Origin: Cystobasidiopsis lactophilus
Lineage: Eukaryota; Basidiomycota; Agaricostilbomycetes; Agaricostilbales; Chionosphaeraceae
Direction of reading: 5' to 3'
Length of the DNA: 64,000 nt
NCBI GenBank assembly: GCA_001599975.1
Contig: BCIO01000001.1
Location: forward strand, 4,399,631 to 4,463,630
Made by a program: the position numbers and the translations under genes. The notes under the pieces are model-generated. The model did no database searches, had not been told where the DNA came from, and worked only from the letters and a program-made list of their open reading frames with translations. Of the stretch, positions 1 to 12,400 are shown in pieces (position 1 is the stretch's first letter; every line of letters starts with the position of its first letter).

Positions 1-1703
1 GCCCAATTTCCAAGCGGCCAGCTTCCACTCTGCCGCTTGCGCCGTTTGGATGACAGTCTTCGGGACGTACTTGAGCCATTTGATGGACTGGTTCTGGCCT
101 TCGACGGTCGAGTCGACCCAAGGAGCCAGTAGATGCAGGCTGCCTTGCAAGCGGTGATTGAGCCGGATGCTGGTTGCCAGTGCGTAGGGCGCGCCAGCCG
201 AGTGGGCCAGGATCGAGAACTTGTCCAGGCCGAGATAGTCCGCCACCTGCTCGACGACCACGGACCACTCTAAGAAGCCTCGCTTGCGCTCTGGGATATC
301 GTCTGTCCGCCCAAGCCCCCACCGGTCGATGCAGATCAAGCGCAAGTTCAAGGCGTCCGCCAGCTCGTCGTAGAGCCCAATCAAGTAACGCACGGACCCA
401 AGCCCTAGGTAAACGATGACCGGCTGCCCTGTCGGAGAGCCCACGTCGGCCAAAGAGACTGTGAGCTGGGTGTTGGGCTGGGTGCCTTTTACGGTGACCA
501 GTCTGGTTAGGCGCGGGGAGCGCAAATACAAGGCGAGTTGCTGGTCCTTCGAGCTGCTGCCCGGCGAGGAGGATGGCCCAGCGGACTTGTTTAGGTTTAG
601 ATTAAGGTTGGGCAAAGAAGGAAGGTCGCGGGAAGTGGAAGGCTGCAGCTCGGGCAGCGAGCGGACCGAATGCAGCAGCGGTGGCGGCCGGTCCCCGGAC
701 AAGTCGAGGGAGCGCACGGCTTCGGCAGCGATGGAGTCCATCGACGACCGGCCGGACGCATCGTCCTCCTCTTCCGAATCTTGCGCGAAGGTGAAAGGCC
801 TCGGTGGCGCAGACGCTCGGCCAATCGGCGCTGCTGGCCTAGGTAAGCGCAGCCCGCCGTCGCTATTTGTGGGCGAGGCCAGAGTTGGCTTAGGTAAGGA
901 GTCTAGGCGGGCCATATGCAGGGCGACCAGGTCGTTAATGGACGGGATCTGGCTGGCCGGTTTCGAGGAGGAGGGCGACGACACCGCGCTGGACGAGGCC
1001 GAGTCCTGGTGCGACTTGCTTACGATCTCGTCGATGGATAGCACGGGCGGCTTGCGGAGCTCCTCCTGGCTGCTGGTGAAGTGCAGCGTGAAGCGACCCG
1101 GGTCGGACGAGTTGGTGGTGGTCCTCGCCCTGGCCGGCGACGTGGAGGATGGGGGGCTGACGTCGGCCGAGGTGAACCACTCGGCGGGCTTGTCGAGCGA
1201 GAAGTCCCTCTTGGCCAACGACTCGAGCCTCATCCGCAGCTCCCTGGCCTGGCGCTCCATGTCCGACTCCTCAGCCCGGGCCCGCGCGTTGACGTTCCTC
1301 GTCCTCCCCCGCTGCCTCGACCTGGACCTGCGATTTGGCGAGTGCGGCATGGTGTCAATTAAGGCGTCTACCGTATCTGCCTCGACGGTGGGCATGAAGA
1401 AGGGCTCTGAGGTGAAGACCGGGGAGGTGGGGGCGCTGGTGTCGACCGGCCAAGATGGGCCCAAAGGCGAGGGCGACGCGTCAGAAGGGGCTCTAGAGTG
1501 CCTCACTGCCCAGTTGCAATAGCCAAATGAGTCAAACAATCTCCGCATCCAAGAGGAGGCCTCGGACCTGAAGCCTGCCGTTTCGCATTGCTCTGGCGCT
1601 CGGCTGCCGCTGCTGAGCTCGCTGCTGCCTCGTCTGCCCTCGAAGACCTGGTCTTGGCCTTGAGTGACGGCTTCTTGAACTTGTGCGGCTTGTGGGGCTT
1701 CAT
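1..1703 (-). CDS. alpha/beta hydrolase with long disordered N-terminus (3' part outside window)
   Basis: The reading frame runs off the left edge, so the C-terminus is missing. From ATG 1703 a basic N-terminus (MKPHKPHKFKKP) leads, after a probable 62-nt intron at 1567-1506, into about 300 residues of Ser/Pro/acidic low-complexity sequence. A hydrolase domain follows: strand VIVYLGLG, then CIDRWGLGRTD, then the nucleophile elbow AHSAGAPYA (Ser near base 210) and LLAPWV. This matches the alpha/beta-hydrolase fold (family-level knowledge). The substrate cannot be told. The catalytic Asp and His would lie further left or outside the window. A long open frame on the + strand (416-1522) is the antisense shadow of this gene. 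The intron donor (GTCCGA) is weak; a shorter 32-nt intron ending at the same acceptor would also keep frame. Confidence 0.75.
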
Positions 1704-2133
1704 GGGCTGCGTCGCATACGTCGAGAAGTAGGAGCTATCGGCGCCAAGCTTCTGCGTCTGGCCTTTGTTAGGTTGTTTGGGAGCTTAAATCAAGGCCGGC
1801 GCTCACATTCAGGCGGGAGGTCGACGCCAGCGGTGGCTCGCTGCGGTAGATGGGCACAACGTTGACCTGCGCACGGAGGGAGGGAGGCCGGAGGGTGAGC
1901 CGAGATTCCAAGAATGGAGGCGAAGGCCGGGCTCACCTCAGTCATGGCTGTCCAGGATATCGTGTCACAGAGGAAAAGCTGTCAACAAACGCATGTTTAT
2001 CGAAGAGGATCGCGGTACTGGCTGGTCGGGTTCACGACGCCGTCGCTGAGCCTGGCTTCGGCTGCCCCACTTGCCTCATGAGCAACTGTGGGCACTGTTG
2101 GCTCGAGGCAACCATTATGATGCAAACAGCCCG
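1704..2133. other. divergent intergenic region
   Basis: About 430 nt between two divergently transcribed genes. It should hold both promoters. I see no convincing gene or repeat in it. Confidence 0.5.
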
Positions 2134-3270
2134 ATGCTAACGATCTCCTCCTGCGTGACGGCAGTGGCCCTCTTGCTGGCCGGCCCCGCGATCGCCCAAG
2201 CCCAGCAGCTGCCCAGCATCCTCCTGTATTCGCGCACTGCTGGCTATCGCCATGACTCAATCCCTACTGCTATCTCAGTCATCGAGCAGCTGGGCTCTGC
2301 TGCTGGCTTCTCTGTAACCTCGAGCGAGGACCCTTTGGCCTTCAACTCGACCTTCCTTGCCACTTTCTCGGCGCTTGCGTTTCTATCAAATAGGTTGGCC
2401 TCTTTTGTTGTGGTCTGGCGAAGTCAGCTGGGAGCTTACACGCAAGCCAGTGACGCGATCCTGGACACGCCGGAGCAGCGGAAAGCCCTACAAGACTTTC
2501 TGTTGGCTGGTGGCGGCCTGATCGGTCTTCATGCTGCCAACGCCGCCCTGTTTGACTTGCCCTTCTACGGAACTGCTTTGGGAGCTTGTCAGTCTCTCCT
2601 GTGCGAGCGCCCTTTTGACTTCTACTGGAGAGCTCACGGGCAGCGCGAGCAGTCTTCAACTACCACCCCGCCATCCAGCAAGCCACATTCTTACCGCTGA
2701 ACACCTCTTCTCCCCCTTCTGCCAACCTGCCAGCTCGCTGGACGTTCGATGAGGAAGTATACCAATATCGGAGCGACCCCCGTGAGACCAACATCACCGT
2801 CCTGCTCACGGTCGATGATGCTTCCTACACCGACGCCGAGAACGGCACTACTGGGTATTACCAAGGAGGCTGTAGGTTGATGCTGTGTCAAAGAGATGAC
2901 TTCGGTCCTGAATTTGCACCGTATAGATCCCCACCCAATAGCTTGGCTCAGAGAAGGCGGCACGGACTTGGGCAACGGGACGGGAACAAACGGCATGAAC
3001 GCCACAGCAGGCGATGTCGTCCAACAAGGCGCCTTTGTGGCCCCTGGTCGCGTCTTCTACACTTCATTAGGCCATCTCAACTCGACATGGCTCAATTCCA
3101 CCTTCCAAGAGCACGTGGGCGCCGGCATCTCGTGGGTCTTAGCAGGTGACACATCGACCGCCACCGCTACTGCTCAAGCCAAGTCGTCCTCTGCCGCTGT
3201 TGCTCTTCGTCGCAGAGGGTGGCCGGCGGCCGGAGCGCTTGGTTGTATGGTCTTAGCATTATCATTATAG
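2134..3270 (+). CDS. secreted ThuA-like domain protein, probably GPI-anchored
   Basis: Four exons (introns 2394-2450, 2588-2643, 2872-2926) give 322 aa. The N-terminus is a signal peptide (MLTISSCVTAVALLLAGPAIA). The body matches the ThuA-like (trehalose utilisation ThuA) fold: LLYSRTAGYRHDS, FLSNSDAILD after splicing, GGGLIGLHAA, FNYHPAIQ and GRVFYTSLGH. The last 30 residues are Ser/Ala-rich and then hydrophobic (ALGCMVLALSL) with no charged tail, which suggests a GPI-anchor signal. N-glycosylation sequons are frequent. ThuA-like domains are best known from bacteria, where they act in sugar oxidation or occur fused to glycosidase modules; the reaction of secreted fungal versions is not established. 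The exon junctions were fixed by matching conserved ThuA segments and all keep phase. Confidence 0.85.
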
Positions 3271-3377
3271 CATTCATGCTGCCTCTTCAGCGGCTTAAAC
3301 AATAGCAATATATACCATAAAGCGGGACAGAAGCTCGAAAAGATTAGGATGACATCCCTTGAGAGCGCAGCAGCCAC

Positions 3378-4590
3378 TCAAAACCCGGACGGGATCGACT
3401 TGGGGTATTTGAAGCCTGGGCAGTATTTCTTGCCATCGACAGTGTGGTACTCGTTGTACATGAGGTGGCCTTGCGTATGGATGAGGGACTCGATGTGGCC
3501 AGAGACGGCCTGCATCTTCTTCAAGGTGGACTGTTTGAACCCTCAGCTTCTCTCTTCAAGCCTACCAGCAGAAGAGAAGGGGGCCGCGCTCACCTGGAAG
3601 ATGTTGTTAGCGTTGGCCACGGCTTTACAGGTCGCCTTGGGCGGGCTCTTCTGGAAGGTGACGAGCTTAGCGCTCAAGTTGTTCAGCTGGGCTTGGTATC
3701 GCTGGAGTCGGCTGACACCCGCCGCCAATGAGGTAGACATGCGACCGAGCGCAACCAGCATGTTGGCCTCACTAGACACGACATCAAATTGAGAATTGAG
3801 AAGGGGGGAGAAAAACAAAACAATGCGGACATGTAGGCGGCCTCCTGGTTCTTGTTGCCCTTGATATTATCTGCAGTAGTGCGACGCTCCAGAGCAGCGA
3901 AGTCCTCCTCTTCGAACCGAGGCTTGAGTGAAAAGTCATCGGCCACCGAGCGGCGTTTGGATGTAAATACTGAGGGGCAGAAAATTGGCGCGTAGAGGGC
4001 ATAGGCGTTCATGGCTGCGCTGGAGATCAGATTGGTCGTATTAAAGTATGAAGTGAGCGCGACGCATACCTTCCGTGCGAGCATGCGTCGCCTGCTTCTG
4101 CAAGGTCTTCTCGTTGGTCTGAATATTGCGCTGAAACTGCTCGAGCACTTTCTCCGCGTCGATCCTGGCTGTGCAAACGGTGACGGAGGGCAGCTTGTTG
4201 CTGCTCTGTAGAGCCAAGATCTTGTTGGTGGCTTTGGTGACTGTGGCTTCGTACGCTTGAAAATGTGAGATGCCATTGTTGAGGATTTTGTTGTAGGTAG
4301 TAATGCCGCTAAGGAGATATTGTACGCTGAATGAGCAAGAATGAGAGGGTTTGAGTTTAATGAACAAGTGGAAGATGACGTTTACAGAGCGCTAGAGGCT
4401 TGAGCAGGAGTCAATGCTCGGGCAGTCAAATCCAGGGCTCTGAGGACACTCTTTGGTTAAGAGCAAGCCATAGAGGGGCTCTATGGACATACCGTGTATC
4501 AAGGGAGCTGGCTGAAGCTCCAACAGAGCCGAACAGCGCCAAACTCAGCATGAGCCAAGCAGCCAACGGGGCCAGAAATTGAATCTGCAT
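3378..4590 (-). CDS. secreted helical protein, 307 aa, unknown function
   Basis: Six exons (introns 4492-4440, 4385-4327, 4069-4015, 3830-3772, 3593-3531) give 307 aa. The signal peptide is MQIQFLAPLAAWLMLSLALF. The mature part looks all-helical (LVQYLLSGITTYNKIL, LQRYQAQLNNLSAKLVTF), with few cysteines (VTVCTAR, PKATCK, KKYCPGF), and ends IPSGF. There is no hydrophobic C-terminal tail, so it is probably released. The pattern faintly recalls hydrophobic-surface-binding (HsbA-type) secreted fungal proteins, but I do not see enough identity to assign it. Exon 2 is only 54 nt. All six junctions keep phase. Confidence 0.7.
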
Positions 4591-5211
4591 CTCGAATCAA
4601 GGAAAATGGTTGCAGAAGGTGGATGACAAGGAAAGAGACATGCTCTTGCACGGCTGAGAGCGGCCTTGGCAGCCCTTCAAGTTGTGCGCAGTCCCTTCCG
4701 GGAAGAGACCGAAACATGTTGAAAGGCGATCTTTTCGGCGTCAAAACAACAAAAGTAGTGAAGCGCTTTGGCGGCCGCTCTTGACTACATACGTGCTCCC
4801 CTTACATTCTAAACAACGAAGACAAACGGTATAGCAGGACGCGTACGGCGGCGAAAAGCATGAGGAATATTCAGGTCCGCGCACAAGAATTAAAAGAGTT
4901 GTGTGGCGTCGGGGTCGGACCAGATTGGCAACACTGGGTGCAAATCGCTCAGATTACACTGGTAAGTCAGACAATTGGCAGTCGTGAACAATGTGGACTG
5001 TGGACGAAAATCAGAAGGAGGGATTCCCAGCTGGCTGTCCAGCGCAGTGATAGGCGCGATTAGGCGCAAGCGGTAGCCAATGGCCATTGGCAGGACAAAT
5101 GGGAGTATCGGAACCAATGCGGAGAGTCTAATAAGTTGCAAATCTAATGCCGCCAGAGTCTACTGCGGAACATGTCTTGACTCTTCCCCAAGTCCCTCGC
5201 CAGCCACGCCA
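4591..5211. other. intergenic, no gene seen
   Basis: About 620 nt between two minus-strand genes. It includes the promoter of the secreted helical protein. No conserved ORF, repeat or RNA gene is recognised. Confidence 0.45.
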
Positions 5212-6439
5212 TCAAAGCGCGTTCCAATGGCCCCAAACATTCCTCATCTCTTCCAGACCTCTCTCGGTGACCCGTGTGTCCCTTCGCCTGCCGACGTAAA
5301 TCGCCACGCCACAAATCAGGCTCGCCACCATCAGAATGCCAACGTAGGCCACTCCTTTTGCGCCGCCCGACGCTGCCGACCTAAAGACCTCCCATAAGCC
5401 AAATCCACACACGCCAAGCAGTGTAAGGCCAGCGAGCACGATCGGCGCTGACGTTCGCTGGTTCTGCTGCAAATGCTCGCCGGCAAAGTAGACTCGCAAG
5501 TCGCGCGACTTTGGTTCTCCCAGCTCTTGAACTGAGATAAGCCGCCGATGAGGGATGAACAAGCGCAAGGGAACGCAATTGTCAGGCATCGAAGTCGATG
5601 AGCAAGGCCAGCCCATGGCGACGTCTCGAAGCTCTAGAGTCGCGTCGGGCCAAGGCAGGAAGTGGGACGCCCAAAGGAGAGTCAGTGTTCGAGAAAGTTT
5701 CCAGCAGTTGTTCTCCAACAGGGTGTAGGTGGTGGCCGTGTCTTGCAATAGCTCGAGCAGACGAGCCAATTCGAACAAGGACGCCCGCTTGCGAGAACGA
5801 GGCAGCCGGGTCAGAAAGCCGAGCTCGGTCTGAGAGAAGCCCTCCGGACCCCAGTAGCGGAAGATTTGGCGAAATAAAGAGGTCGGCTCCTGGTGCACGG
5901 GCGGCAGCTTTTCTCGGACGGGTGGTATATCTAGAGCCAGGTTCAGCCTTGCACACCTCGCATGATGCAGTGATTCGCTCACGGTGGACGCTTTCGTTGG
6001 AGCGCTCATTCTCGTGAACGATCCATGCTTTCCGACATAGCCCATCCTCCGATAACCCACTCCCTTTGCTGATATGCAGTCCACGCGGCCGCTTCACGGA
6101 AAGGGTGCATTCCAAGTCGGCGACGTAGCCATCTGCAGTAGGGGTAGGTAGCCAAGATAGCCAACCGCCTTTACGCTGGGTGCCGGTTTCGATCTTCAAC
6201 CAAAAGCTGCCTATTGTTGGCGAGTTGCACTTGACCAGGTTAAATTCGTGCCAGAATGGGAAGCTCTGCTCATCCCACCAGGCCAAAGACTCAATGCAGG
6301 TGGCCTTCGCCGCTTTGTGTTTGAGCAAGTCTGGGATGAGGACGGAGAGCGGAAGACGAAGGGACGTTTTGGGGTCGAGGAGGAACGTCTGAAAGCATGG
6401 AGGGGGCGTAGTTGGACTTGACGAAGAGCTTTGAGACAT
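5212..6439 (-). CDS. membrane protein with possible His...Asn-Cys catalytic pair, 385 aa
   Basis: Two exons (intron 6060-5991, 70 nt) give 385 aa. It starts MSQSSSSSPTTPPPCFQTF. A conserved-looking His follows (SFPFWHEFNLVKC, then SFWLKIETG), and later TTYTLLENNCWKL. A His early in a beta strand followed by Asn-Cys at a helix start is the arrangement of papain-like LRAT/PPPDE-type folds, so a cysteine hydrolase or acyltransferase fold is a reasonable inference but not shown. Two membrane helices close the protein (APIVLAGLTLLGVCGFGL and VAYVGILMVASLICGVAIYV), followed by a charged tail. This would make it a C-terminally anchored protein with the putative catalytic domain on one face. I do not recognise the family by name. 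Confidence 0.6.
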
Positions 6440-6529
6440 GGTTGAAAGAGAAAGAGAAAAGTTTGAGCGGAAGGATCACGAAGGCGGGACATGGGCCGCG
6501 CCGCCAGAAAGCGGTGGGTGCGCAACCCT

Positions 6530-7627
6530 TTAGGCGAAAGGCTCCAAATCGAAGACCTTCTCTAAAAAGACTCCAACGCCTTGCAAACAAACGGTTACTT
6601 CATAGCAGAGGACGAAACAGAAGGGTGCACCGACCTCCTTCATCGTTGGTCAGTGTCTTATGACGGACGCATTCTAACAGGCGTGGCATGCCATTGCCCA
6701 TGCCCACAGTGAAACCATTGGCTGCGTTTACGGCGTTCATCATGCTTCTGAAGGTCAGAGAGATGTTCAGTGCCTGAATGAAGAAGTCCACTAACGCCAA
6801 GTCGTTCTCGCCGTCCCCGAAAGCGATGGCGCGGCTGGCTGGTATGTTCAACAGTTGGCAGATGCCGGTAACCGCAGTGCCTTTGTTGACATGGCCCGGC
6901 AGGACGTCTATAAACTCGATGAGCGAACGTGAGTGGGCGATTTTGTGAGACCCCTCTAATTGAGTAAGAGCGTGGACAAGTGGCGGCACGGCGATGTCTT
7001 CCATGGCGATGGTCATGTTGATGACCAGCTTTTCGCCCGACTTGACCGATTGCATCATTTGGGCTCTACTCTCTTGCTCCGTTGATCTTTGGGCATTCTT
7101 GAAGTCTGCGACACCATAAAGTTCTGAAGAAAGCGCGAGACTTTAGGGCTCACACTTCTCTCCAGTGGCATACCAGTCTCGCCCTTCGGCATCATTGATC
7201 ATAGCAGACCCTTCTGGGAAGAAAAGCCAGGTTGCCTGCTGACTGGGTAAGCTCGGCGTCAGCTGAAGCCCGTAGCACGCACCAAGTGAGAGGACGCAGA
7301 TGCCACGGCTTCCACAGCCTCGTACGAGATGGGCTCGGATTTCAGGATGCGTCGTCCGTCTTGGAGGATAGCTCCGTTGCAGTGGGCTCCGATGCAGGAT
7401 TCGTCGAGGTCCAAGGCTTGGCGAATGAAAGCGCAGCTGCCATACTGCTTGCCGGTACACAAAATGATTGGCAGATCGGGCCGGGTTTTCCTGAGTTGTC
7501 GAACCGCCTTGATGGTGCGCGGATGAAGTGCGTGAGACGAGTCTAAAAGAGTTCCATCAACGTCGAAAAAGACAATCCCGATCTGGTCTGCACTTGGGAT
7601 GGCGGGAGCGCTGGTTAACACAGTCAT
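6530..7627 (-). CDS. Cof-type HAD hydrolase (subfamily IIB), copy 1
   Basis: Five exons (introns 7282-7239, 7153-7106, 6795-6748, 6634-6580) give 300 aa. All four HAD motifs are visible: FFDVDGTLLDSS (nucleophile and acid Asp), ILCTGK (motif II), the Lys of GHVNKGTAV (motif III) and FGDGENDLA (motif IV). Cof/IIB enzymes are Mg-dependent phosphatases of sugar phosphates, nucleotides or cofactor precursors; the substrate is not predictable from sequence. The protein ends LEKVFDLEPFA. The start was set at ATG 7627, just before the first HAD strand; an in-frame ATG at 7798 would add a doubtful 57 residues. It sits head-to-tail with a paralog at 8069-9197, and the two share motif order and C-terminal signature. 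Confidence 0.88.
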
Positions 7628-8068
7628 TCTAAGCAGTCTACACAAATTTCTAGCACAGAAGGCAGCAGTCGCGAAGATGCACTTTTTAAGGGTCGGAAGA
7701 ACGGGTGCAAAAGGCGAGTCAGATTTTAAGCGCCTGAGGCGCGTGAAGATCTGAAGCACTTCTGGGCCGGCAATAGTTCTCAGATGGGCGTCATGCATTG
7801 TGAAGGAGACTACAAGTGATCAAGCCCCAGGAGAGCGGTGGCAAAAGGAACGTTTTGTCAGACCAGTCACTGATAAGCCACCCTCTGCATAAGGAACGCA
7901 AGCGCTCTGATCGATGGCGTGGCGCAAGGTAGCAGTCAGTCGTTGAGTCGAAACGGAGTTAAGTAGAGTGGCCTACTTTGTAAAGGCAACCAGCTTTGTT
8001 TCGAGAAGCACTGCCACATAAGTCCGCCAGCCGCTTGCGCCATTCTGACGAATGAAGGCCAAACGTGT
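7628..8068. other. intergenic between the two HAD genes
   Basis: About 440 nt holding the promoter of HAD copy 1 and the 3' end of copy 2. Nothing else is recognised. Confidence 0.5.
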
Positions 8069-9197
8069 CTAGACGAAAGGATCTAGGCTGAAAACATCCT
8101 CGAGAAAGGATCCTACACCGCCTTCATCATTGGTAAGCGTTTTGAACCGAGTGGCGTCAAGAAGCTTCGGCATAGCGTTGCCCATGGCAACACTGAATCC
8201 AGACTCGGATGTGATTGCCTGCATCATAGGAAGGTCATTTTCGCCATCTCCGAAAGCCAGAGAGCGAGAGAGCGGGATTCCAAGGAGCTCGCTGATGCCT
8301 CGTACGGCCGTGCCCTAGGAACAGTGACTCGTCAGGCACTATATCGCGGTCGCATCAGAACTTTCTCACCTTGTTGATATGCCCAGGGAGAACCTCAACG
8401 ATTTGGGGGATGGCCCTCGTGTGTGCCAACCCAAACTCTTGCTCCATCTGGCTTAAAGAGTGTAGGATAGGCGGAATAGCGATTTCCTCATCGGCGATTG
8501 TCATTTTGATGATTTGAAGCTCTCCAGAAGCGGCGGCAGAGAGGATCTTCTGCCTTTTCTCTGGAGCGCGGCAATCGCGAGTGCCAGTATCGTCTGGAAG
8601 CCCCGCAAGTGAGACAACCGGGCTTGACTGGGCGCATGACAATTGGCTTACATTTTGATCCAAACTCAAGCCAATCTCTGCCTTCCCTGGATGAGCTGAT
8701 GAACGCGAGTCCATCGGCATAAAAAGCCCAGCAAGCCAGCTCAGACGCCATTTTTGCCACCGCACCCACGGCTTCCGGTGAGAGGCCGTCGACCTTCATG
8801 ATTTTATCAGAGGTTTGCAAGATCCCGCCGTTGAGGTGAGCGGCCACGCAGTGAGGGTCGAGATCGAGTTCTGCTCGCAAGGCCAAGCAGGAGGCGTAGC
8901 CCTTGCCGGAACAGATCACGATGGGCAAATCCGGCCGCTTCTGCCTGAGCTGTCGAATGGCACTCTTTGTTCGAGGATGCACAACCTGCACGGAGAATGA
9001 GAGAGAGCGCATGCTGCCACCAATGCTGGAAATGGCCCACATGCGAGCTGTCGAGCAGAGTTCCCTACAAAAAACCGCGCCTAAGTACCTCTCACATCAT
9101 CAAACACGGAGAAACAGAAAATCACATCAACGTCGAAGAAGATTATTGAGATGTCCGCCGCGGTGGGCAGAGGTGGGTTCAACTTGGTGGCCGACAT
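8069..9197 (-). CDS. Cof-type HAD hydrolase (subfamily IIB), copy 2
   Basis: Five exons (introns 9125-9065, 9040-8986, 8651-8594, 8369-8315) give 299 aa. The nucleophile motif is split: exon 1 ends FFDVD and a 24-nt second exon encodes GTLLDSSH. The other motifs are VICSGKGY, GHINKGTAV and FGDGENDLPMM, ending NDEGGVGSFLEDVF. It is clearly paralogous to the downstream copy 1, with about half the residues conserved around motifs. The small second exon is needed to complete the DxDGT motif, so the model is well constrained. Presumed role: cytosolic small-molecule phosphatase, substrate unknown. Confidence 0.87.
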
Positions 9198-9433
9198 TGA
9201 AAGCGTTTGGCGACAGCCAGAGTATGGAACTCCGGTTTAAGCCTAGTTAGTCGATGGAGAGCAGAGCAACGGAGGTCTCAAAAAGGGAAAAAGCGGGCTC
9301 GTCGTTTCGGGTTGATGTCGGCTCATTTTTGGAGAATTCTTCCAATCAGTGAGCGATGGAATAGTCGTGGTGCATGCAGTCTAAGCAGGAGTCGCAGTTA
9401 CACAAGCAAATACAAGGGGAAACCGCCGAAGAA

Positions 9434-12400
9434 CTATCGCTTCTTGCGACCTTTGCCTTTGGCCGCTCTGGCGATGCGTTTGGCAGCGCGCACTTCCTGT
9501 GAACAAGCAGGCTCAACACCACGCCTCAGGGCAATGAAAGCAAGCGCTGACCTTTTTCATGCGTGAATCGACCATCTTGTATCTCCCCTTGGTGCCGCTG
9601 GGCCGGCCAGGGTTAGCCTTGTTGGAGCCGCGCGCCACCACAACCTTAACCTCGCTCTTCTTCGAGTTGGACTTGGGGTTGGACGCAGCCCTGGCAACAA
9701 TCTTCTGGATAGAAGCGGCCTTCTCCTTCTCGGTCAAGTCGGGGTTGTCGTTGATGAACTCGGCGGATTTGCTGAGTCGAGCAACGCGGCGGTTGGCGCG
9801 CATCTTCTTGCGCGCCTTAGCCTCAGCGATCTATGGAGCCCGATTAGCAACGGTAACCTTGATGCACGGAACGCCCCACCTTCTTGATTGGTCGCGCGTC
9901 CAAGGCTCGCATCTTCGCCCGCAAGATATCAACCGCTTCCTTGGTGACGGGGATGTTCTGTCGGAAGTGCTTCATCTCGTCATCGAGGAACCAAGATGGC
10001 AACTCGTCCTTGTCGTTGAAAGCGTATTTGTGAAAGCCTTCATCCATCAGCTCAGATTTGGATTTCTCGCGGTTGACAAGCTGGGTGGCAAGAGTGATCG
10101 CCTCGGCAGTGTTCAGACCCAACCCTGTGCAGACAATTAGATTCTACGACATGCAAGGGAAGAGCAATAGGCACTCACGCTCGGATCGAGCCATCTTCCG
10201 GTCCTCTTCCTCCTGGAAATCGGTCATCGGCACTTCTTGGTAGTCCCGCTCTTCCGGGTCTTCTTCCTCCGAGCTCCATTCGATGATCTGATCTTTGACT
10301 TAGCAAGAATGTCCCTATATCGCAAAGAAACGAACACGAACCTCGTTAGCCTCGAAGTTTTCCCGCTCAGCGAATGGCTGGCGGTCGTGTTCCTCTTCCG
10401 ACCCAGACGGAACTTCCTCCTCGTCCTCTTCAGACTGGTCGCCTTCCAAAAGCGCATCCAAGCCAGGGACATCTTTGAAGATGGCTTGGTCGTACCACAC
10501 AGCTGCGCGGCGGGACTTCTCGTCGTCAAGGCGAGCAGTGACCTTGGCGTCCTGCAAGTTGGTGATGAGGCGGCCCGCTCGGTTGCGCTTCTTGCCGAGC
10601 GCCACTGGCTCTTCGTCGGCGTTGCTGCCTGCCTCGTCGTCCGAGTCGCTGTCTGAGTCCGAATCCGACTTGGCTGGCCGCCCCAGCTCCTCGTCGCTCT
10701 CGTCCGATTGGTCCTCATCATCCTCCTCGCCCGAGCCGATGCCACCCCATTCGGCATCGCCTTCGATTGCTCGCTTCTTAGCTTTGGCTTGTCGAACCTT
10801 GGCCTTGGCGTCGCGTTCGAGCAAGCGGCTCTGGTAGTCGTCGTACAGCTCGTCCATGGACGCTTCTAGCCGCTTGACCTTGGCTTCTTCAAGGTCCGAG
10901 TCGTCCGACTCATCGTCTTCGTCCACCTCCGACTCCATAACCAGCTCGTCCTCCGCTTCGGGCACGCCCTTGACGCGAGCCAAGTTGGCGCGGCCGTGCG
11001 CGTCGACGTCCTTCAAGTCGAACATATCTTCCATGCCACCGCTGCGGGCGACAGCGTCCAAGCCGATGTCCATGGGCGTGCCCATGCCGAGCTGCAGTTT
11101 TAAGACGTCCTTGGCCCGCTTTTCATTCTTCCGCCGACGCTCCTTCCTCTTCAGGCGATCGGCTTCGCCTGTCACGCGGGCCAGTTCTTCCTCGATCGCA
11201 AAGTCTTCGTTTTCGACAGCCTCCATTGGCGTGATCTCAACCGTCTCTTTGGCCGCGGGCGCCGCCGCCTTGACCTCCAAGCCATGCTGCAACGAGCTTC
11301 AGGATCGATACTCTGGGGACGGGGAAAGAAGACTCTCACCTGCTCACGAAGAGCCAGACGCCATTTGAGCAGGTTTTTGAAGTCCTTCTTGCCGAGCACC
11401 TTGAGATCCTCGGCGCAGACCTTGATGTCGTCTGTCGTGAGGGCGTTCTTAAAGATTCTGGGCAGTACCACGGCATTGTCAGGCTAAGAGAGCATCAAAA
11501 GAAGAGGTTTGACGCACTTCTTGCCCTCCTTGGTGCCAAAGTCAAACTTGGACGACTCGGACAAGACCTTGATGGGGTCGTTGTGGCCGAGCACAAAGTC
11601 CTCGACCGGCACCAACTTGAACAGGGTGTAGTCACCGTCCTCGTAACCCTCTCGCTTTCGGCGCTTCTTCTCCGGGTGAAAGATGTTGGTCGCCTGCTGG
11701 TTGAGCACTTTCGAGGTGGTCGCCTGCTGGGTGGCGGGATCGCCGGTGGTGGATGGACCTGAAGTGGGGTCTAGCTCTTTGAAAACGTGGTTGGGGTCCA
11801 AGAACTTTGGGTCGATCTTGCGAGGCGCCTTGTAGCCAATGCAGACGACGAAGATCTCGGCCGACACATTTCGGGACGAGGGCGGCTTGGTGGCTTCTAC
11901 CTTGTTGAAGAGCTGGGAGAAGACCCAAAGCAGCGAGTTGTAGTCTTTGGACCGGAAAATCTTGGAGACAAAGAGGCCGCCGGGAGCCAGGAACTCGGTG
12001 GCCAGCTTGAGGGCCGAGAGCACCAGCTCGGCCTGGGTGAAGGCATCTTGGATCCACGCCGTACCCACGTTCGGCGCACCGTCATGCAGGACGCTGTGCA
12101 ACAATCGTCCGGCCTGAGTTCTGGATAACGAGTCGAGAAGAAGCAAGCCAACAAACGCACACATCTGCCTTCCAGTCCTTCATCTCGTTGCGCAGCTTGT
12201 CCCTGCAGCTGGCGGTTGTGATGTCCTCTTGAAAAGTAGTGACCCTAGGGATGGGCTTGATGGGCGCCAGGTCGACGCCGAGGATGAGCGAGTTGGTGGG
12301 CGGCATGTACTTGGTGGCCACCTGGAGCCAACCACCGGGCGCGGCGCACAGGTCGATCAAGCATCTGGTCGTCGCCAAAAAGTTGTACTTCTTGTCCAAT

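Noticed and set aside
416-1522. Longest + strand open frame in the first 2 kb (368 codons)
   Set aside because: It is antisense to the alpha/beta hydrolase, whose motifs are clear on the minus strand; the + frame has no domain and arises from GC-rich, low-complexity sequence.
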